Of a stretch of DNA of 10,551 nucleotides, positions 7,098-10,551 are shown piece by piece; position 1 is the stretch's first letter; each line of letters opens with the position of its first letter. The stretch is taken from the NCBI RefSeq assembly GCF_030655415.1, contig NZ_JAURVN010000001.1, forward strand, positions 1-10,551, given 5' to 3'. Under the pieces are notes generated by a model, which worked only from the letters and a program-made list of their open reading frames with translations, searched no databases and had not been told where the DNA came from. This stretch comes from Herminiimonas sp. (GTDB lineage: Bacteria; Pseudomonadota; Gammaproteobacteria; Burkholderiales; Burkholderiaceae). Position numbers and translations under genes: made by a program.

Positions 7098-7128
7098 CGG
7101 CATAACTATGAGCTTAAGAGGATACAAG

Positions 7129-7221
7129 ATGATTGGCATGGTTAAGTTTGAGGTTGCTACGTTCGGATTGAAGGTACGTATGAGGGAGAAGGCGGTCGGT
7201 CTCAGCGGAGCCCGACTATGA
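7129..7221 (+). CDS. Possible 30-codon leader ORF coupled to the cupin regulator
   Basis: A short ORF encoding 30 residues (MIGMVKFEVATFGLKVRMRE...) with no recognisable domain. It is supported by a good ribosome-binding site, AAGAGG at 7115-7120, 8 bases before the ATG, which is better than those of most genes nearby. Its TGA overlaps the ATG of the next gene as ATGA (7218-7221), the classic layout for translational coupling. The peptide is basic and shows no run of one regulatory amino acid, so an attenuation leader is not evident. It may be a real micro-protein, a coupling leader that sets expression of the regulator, or a chance ORF. Length alone gives no support; the case rests on the ribosome site and the overlap. 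Confidence 0.35.
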   Translation: MIGMVKFEVATFGLKVRMREKAVGLSGARL

Positions 7222-7892
7222 CTTCACGCTTCAGCCCGTCCCCGTTCCCCACCGCCCACAAACCCAAGATCCCCGCCTCCGTCCTGCGCCCGCGTTCCCA
7301 ACCGCCATCCGTACCCACACGCAGCGACATCGTCGCCAGCTTGGGCGAGCAGATCAAAGCGCTGCGCCTGGCTGCCAACCTCTCCGGCGGCGCACTGGCA
7401 CTGCGCTCGGACATCTCGCGCTCAATGCTCTCCCGCATCGAACGTGGCTTGGTGTCGCCTTCGGTCGAAACGCTCGACCGCATCGCCCATGGCTTGGGTC
7501 AGCCGCTGTCGCGCTTCTTCTCCGACCAGCCCGGCCGGACCGATCTTTCGGTCGTGCGGGCAGGGCACGGCATCGCCGTGGACCGCGTCGGCGCTGTGGC
7601 CGGCTTCGACTACGAGTTGCTCGGCCATGGGCTCTCCGGCAACCTCTTCGTGGAACCGTATCTGGTGCGGGTGGCGTCAGACGCACCGCCGTACACCAGC
7701 TTCCAGCATCCGGGGATCAAGTTCATCTACATGCTCACGGGGAAGGTGGCGTATTGCTATGGCCCGCGGAAGCTGCAGGCGATCGGTGCGGGCGACGCGT
7801 TGATGTTCGACGCGAGCGCGCTGCATGGCATCGATTCGGTGGAAGAGGGGCCGGTCAGCTATCTGTCGGTCGTGTTCACACTGCGCAGTTGA
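7218..7892 (+). CDS. XRE-family transcriptional regulator with C-terminal cupin domain
   Basis: A 224-residue two-domain regulator. Residues 1-35 are a Pro/Ser-rich lead. Residues 42-97 form an XRE helix-turn-helix (LGEQIKALRLAANLSGGAL, then SDISRSMLSRIERGLVSPSVETLDRIAHGLG). Residues about 145-222 form a cupin barrel with FQHPGIKFIYMLTGKVAYCYG and GAGDALMFDASALHGID. Proteins of this layout usually sense a small metabolite in the cupin and control an adjacent gene. The usual acidic residue after HPG is replaced by Ile-Lys, so metal binding is doubtful although His164 and His203 remain. GGAG at 7207-7210 sits 7 bases before the ATG. The gene overlaps a possible small ORF upstream and is 44 bases ahead of a BacA-like gene, its likely target and operon partner. 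Confidence 0.88.
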   Translation: MTSRFSPSPFPTAHKPKIPASVLRPRSQPPSVPTRSDIVASLGEQIKALRLAANLSGGALALRSDISRSMLSRIERGLVSPSVETLDRIAHGLGQPLSRFFSDQPGRTDLSVVRAGHGIAVDRVGAVAGFDYELLGHGLSGNLFVEPYLVRVASDAPPYTSFQHPGIKFIYMLTGKVAYCYGPRKLQAIGAGDALMFDASALHGIDSVEEGPVSYLSVVFTLRS

Positions 7893-7936
7893 ACCGAATC
7901 GTTTTCCTCTCTGCTGTTTCCTCGACCTCATCCACC

Positions 7937-8551
7937 ATGTACAACCTCCCTCGCATCCTGACCTTCGTCACGCTCGGCCCCGCCGGCGGCAATCACGAGT
8001 TCGTGCTTCAGCGTTATCTGGCGGCACACGGCATGACGGAGCGTTCGACCATCGTGTTCGTCAAGACCTTCCACGACGGTGCCGAAATGGTCATCGAACG
8101 CTCCGTCGACTTCATGCTGCAGTGCGCGGCGCACCCGACCGCGGCGGAAATCACGGGCACCTACCGAAAGAAGATGTTCGTGGTCGACGCGTTCATTTCT
8201 CGCAGCCGGCCGATGGCATTGATGCGCGCGCTCGACGCACCCGCAGCCGGCGTGCCGCGCCGCGTCGGGCTGCAACCGGCCACACGCGATTACGTCGATC
8301 TGTCGGCCTGGCCCGACGTCGTGCCGGAGCCGACGGTGACGGCGGTGGGGCAGGGGCTCCTGCAGGGCAAGTACGAAGCGGGCATCGCGTTCAGCACCCT
8401 GGCTGCGGCGCATCCGGAACGCTTCGAGGTCATCGAGCCGATCGGCTCGGTCTGCGATGCGTGGGTGATGTATGGGCCGGAGGCGGTCGATGGGGACGAG
8501 GCGGTGGTGTGGCGAGGCAGCCCGGCACGCAGGCTGTACGACCGGATGTGA
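7937..8551 (+). CDS. Prephenate dehydratase-like / BacA-like protein
   Basis: A 204-residue soluble protein. Its N-terminal ILTFVTLGPAGGNHEFVLQRYL (7-28) resembles the TLGPEGT-x-x-E opening of prephenate dehydratases and of BacA, the prephenate decarboxylase of bacilysin synthesis. Further parallels with BacA, recalled and not computed, are the segment around KTFHDGAEMVIE (43-54), the GIAFSTLAAAHPERFEV stretch (149-165) and the C-terminal DAWVMYGPE (174-182). The family has a periplasmic-binding-like two-lobed fold that binds prephenate or similar acids. No bacB-G partners lie nearby, so bacilysin itself is not implied; the substrate may be another prephenate-like or amino-acid-derived acid. 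It follows the XRE-cupin regulator by 44 bases in the same direction and is probably controlled by it. No clear ribosome site precedes ATG 7937. The fold assignment is fair; the reaction is unknown. Confidence 0.65.
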   Translation: MYNLPRILTFVTLGPAGGNHEFVLQRYLAAHGMTERSTIVFVKTFHDGAEMVIERSVDFMLQCAAHPTAAEITGTYRKKMFVVDAFISRSRPMALMRALDAPAAGVPRRVGLQPATRDYVDLSAWPDVVPEPTVTAVGQGLLQGKYEAGIAFSTLAAAHPERFEVIEPIGSVCDAWVMYGPEAVDGDEAVVWRGSPARRLYDRM

Positions 8552-8579
8552 ACCTTCTCCAACAAGCGCCGTTGTCCGC

Positions 8580-8606
8580 TTAAGTTTTGGAGTTTTCTGC
8601 CGATGA
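8580..8606 (+). promoter_or_regulatory. Sigma-28 (FliA) promoter of the chemoreceptor gene
   Basis: TTAAGTTT (8580-8587) and GCCGATGA (8599-8606) are separated by exactly 11 bases. The established FliA consensus is TAAAGTTT, 11 bases, GCCGATAA, so each box matches at 7 of 8 positions with correct spacing. It lies 28 bases after the preceding stop and 36 bases before the chemoreceptor ATG at 8642. This places the receptor in the late flagellar regulon. It also argues against ATG 8603 as the start, because that codon is inside the -10 box. Confidence 0.85.
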
Positions 8607-8641
8607 GAGAGCACCTCCTTCTCTCTCTTTATTGGCAAAGC

Positions 8642-10551
8642 ATGATGAACCACTACCTGAAGTCCACGCAGGGCCGCTACACGGCGCTGCTCGTTGGCTT
8701 CTTCGTCCTGTTGGCGGCCTTGACCGTCGTCGTCATCCAGGCTTTCGTCGCGCCCGACCTGCGCCGGCTCGAAGGGCAGGTGGTCACGAACACGGTGAAC
8801 GCGATCTCGGTGCGCATCAGCGAGCAGCTGCGCAAGGTCGAGGCGCAGCAGCGCAGCATCACGCAGACCGTGTCGCTGATGGACAGCGACGCCATCGAGC
8901 GCCTGCAGCCCGGGCTGGTCGATCAGTACGGCGACGTGAACGTGTTCGGCGGTGGCATTTGGCCGCTGCCCGGTCAACGCGAGCCGGGCCGCGCCAAGTT
9001 CAGCACCTTCGTCGCGCGTGACGCTTCGGGCAAGCTGGTGGTCAACACGCACTGGAACTCGTCGGCATCGCTCAACTACTGGGAACAGCCTTGGTACGCC
9101 AACGGGCGCAACGCCGTGCGGGGCCACTGCAACTGGGCCAAGGCCTACCAGGACGACGCCAGCCCGCAGCCTCGCACCAACTGTGCGATGCCCATCTACA
9201 AGGGCGACACGCTTTACGGCGTGTCCACGGTCGACGTCACGCTGGGCTTTTTCAACAGCCTGGTTTCCGACATGGAAAAGCAGGTGCAGGGCCAGATCCT
9301 GCTGGTCGAAGCCGACGGAAAAATCGTCAGCAACAGCAGCCGCATCAATGGCAACGTGGTGCTGAAGAACGTGTCGGACCTGGCAAGCAGCTCCATGCTC
9401 GCAGCCGCCATTCAAAAGCAACTGCCGGCGCTGCAGCAAAAAGACGCGCCCGCCATCGAGACCACGTTCGCCGATGCAGGCGAGCCTTCCACGCTGTTCA
9501 TCAAACCGATTCCGGGCAGCCCGTGGTGGATCGCCACGGCCGTGCCGACTCGCCTGCTGTCGCAGAACAGCGACCGCACGCTCGAAAAGCTGGGTCTGGT
9601 GCAGATCCCCATGGGCCTGCTGCTGCTGGCGTTGGTCATCGGCTGCATTCGGCTCTTCATGAAGCGCCTGGCCATGCTCAGGACCAACATCGACGCGCTT
9701 TCCAGCGGCAACGCCGACCTGACGCGGCGCCTGCCGCTGGGTGCCGGCATGGAATTCGACGCCGTGGCGAACGGTTTCAACCGCTTCATAGCGCGCCTGC
9801 AAGACGTCGTGGGCCGGGTCGTCGGCAGCACCACGGGCATCACCAATGCCTCGCGAGAAATTGCCACCGGCAACCAGGATCTGTCTTCGCGCACCGAGGC
9901 TCAGGCCAGCGCACTCGAGCAGACCGCCGCGTCGATGGAACAGCTGAGCGGCGCCGTGCAGCAGACGGCAGAAAGCGCCCAGCGCGCAAGCCGCTTTGCA
10001 GAAGACGCATCTTCTGTGGCCGAGCGCGGCGGCACGTCGATTCGGCAGGTCGTGGGCACGATGGAGTCGATCAACACGTCGTCACGCAAGATCGGCGACA
10101 TCATCAGCGTGATCGACTCGATCGCCTTCCAGACCAACATCCTGGCGTTGAACGCCGCGGTGGAGGCGGCGCGTGCCGGGGAGCAGGGCCGCGGCTTTGC
10201 CGTGGTGGCCAGCGAGGTGCGCAGTCTGGCGCAGCGCTCTGCAACCGCAGCCAAGGACATCAAGCAACTGATCGCCGATTCGATGGAAGAAGTGCAGGCC
10301 GTCTCGACGCTGGTGGCCCAGGCCGGCGCCACCATGCAAGAGATCGTCCAGCGCACCGCAGACGCCGCCAGTGCCATGACGCGCATCACCGAAGCCACGC
10401 GAGAGCAGAGCGCGGGCATCGCGCAGGTGACCGGCGCGGTGAATGACCTGGACCGCCTGACGCAGCAGAACGCGGGCCTGGTGCAGCAGAGTGCGGTGGC
10501 GGCCGATTCGCTGAAACAACAGGCGGCTCACCTCGATGGGCTTGTGGGCAG
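8642..10551 (+). CDS. Methyl-accepting chemotaxis protein (3' end outside window)
   Basis: An inner-membrane chemoreceptor, open to the window end (636 residues seen). TM1 is about 13-34. A periplasmic dCache-like sensor spans about 35-317, with [13 protein letters not shown] (145-157), [22 protein letters not shown] (181-202) and [14 protein letters not shown] (289-302). TM2 is about 318-338. A HAMP domain follows (about 341-390). The signalling domain carries the near-invariant hairpin tip [41 protein letters not shown] (494-534), which contacts CheA and CheW. Flanking Gln/Glu-rich helices hold likely methylation sites, for example around [20 protein letters not shown]. The tail and any CheR-binding pentapeptide lie beyond the window. 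ATG 8642 (or the adjacent ATG 8645) is chosen because an in-frame ATG at 8603 falls inside a FliA promoter. The ligand is unknown. Confidence 0.93.
   Translation, partial: MMNHYLKSTQGRYTALLVGFFVLLAALTVVVIQAFVAPDLRRLEGQVVTNTVNAISVRISEQLRKVEAQQRSITQTVSLMDSDAIERLQPGLVDQYGDVNVFGGGIWPLPGQREPGRAKFSTFVARDASGKLVVNTHWNSSASLNYWEQPWYANGRNAVRGHCNWAKAYQDDASPQPRTNCAMPIYKGDTLYGVSTVDVTLGFFNSLVSDMEKQVQGQILLVEADGKIVSNSSRINGNVVLKNVSDLASSSMLAAAIQKQLPALQQKDAPAIETTFADAGEPSTLFIKPIPGSPWWIATAVPTRLLSQNSDRTLEKLGLVQIPMGLLLLALVIGCIRLFMKRLAMLRTNIDALSSGNADLTRRLPLGAGMEFDAVANGFNRFIARLQDVVGRVVGSTTGITNASREIATGNQDLSSRTEAQASALEQTAASMEQLSGAVQQTAESAQRASRFAEDASSVAERGGTSIRQVVGTMESINTSSRKIGDIISVIDSIAFQTNILALNAAVEAARAGEQGRGFAVVASEVRSLAQRSATAAKDIKQLIADSMEEVQAVSTLVAQAGATMQEIVQRTADAASAMTRITEATREQSAGIAQVTGAVNDLDRLTQQNAGLVQQSAVAADSLKQQAAHLDGLVG

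Noticed and set aside
8555..8584. AAGCG...CGCTT inverted repeat as terminator after the BacA-like gene
   Set aside because: The stem is only 5 bp with an 8-base loop, and the following sequence is the FliA -35 box with no adequate T-run.
8605..8627. Hairpin GAGAGAG/CTCTCTC with CACCTCCTT in its loop ahead of the chemoreceptor
   Set aside because: The left arm lies before the predicted transcription start, so the hairpin would not form in the mRNA. The arms are simple GA/CT repeats, easily due to chance.
8603..8641. In-frame ATG 8603 as start of the chemoreceptor, with GGAG 10 bases upstream
   Set aside because: The codon lies inside the -10 box of a near-consensus FliA promoter whose transcript would start about ten bases later, so the codon would not be in the mRNA.
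7928..9802. 624-codon open frame on the minus strand
   Set aside because: It runs antisense through the BacA-like gene and the chemoreceptor, both of which show clear family motifs on the + strand. Its translation is rich in His, Arg, Gln and Asp with no domain, as expected for a shadow frame of high-GC codons.

Overview
The window comes from a high-GC proteobacterium. The style of the chemoreceptor, the cupin regulator and the IS5-type element fits a betaproteobacterium, most likely Comamonadaceae (Variovorax-like). That assignment is inference from protein resemblance, not from a marker gene. It splits into three blocks.

Block 1 (1-4523, all + strand) is the end of a surface-polysaccharide (O-antigen or exopolysaccharide) cluster. 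It holds the 3' part of rmlC/rfbC (dTDP-rhamnose synthesis), a DUF1972/GT4 glycosyltransferase that overlaps rmlC by 4 bases, an OafA/OatA-type acyltransferase with a fused SGNH domain, and a second, shorter membrane acyltransferase. Together they would make an activated sugar, transfer a sugar to the growing unit and O-acylate the product. GC content falls sharply inside rmlC (about 68% before base 240, about 52% just after) and is lower still in the acyltransferases. This is the usual sign of an exchangeable polysaccharide cassette.

Block 2 (4524-6781) is a mobile-element scar. It starts with about 380 bases without a gene, containing an imperfect inverted repeat and a perfect 10-bp palindrome. 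Next comes a decayed IS5-family transposase with an internal deletion, a nonsense codon and frameshifts. An intact 1.5-kb IS5-family element with 17-bp inverted repeats and a short target duplication has inserted at its 3' edge. A 20-base motif recurs (18/20) on the outer sides of this cluster.

Block 3 (6782-10551) returns to native-looking sequence. A small XRE repressor-like gene on the minus strand is divergent from an XRE-cupin regulator. The regulator may be translationally coupled to a 30-codon ORF ahead of it. It is followed by a gene for a prephenate dehydratase-like/BacA-like protein. Last is a methyl-accepting chemotaxis protein, cut by the window end and preceded by a near-consensus sigma-28 (FliA) promoter, which places it in the flagellar regulon.

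No RNA gene, CRISPR array or replication origin was seen. I did not find a convincing wholly new system. The points most worth following are the BacA-like/XRE-cupin pair, the coupled small ORF and the layered IS scar.
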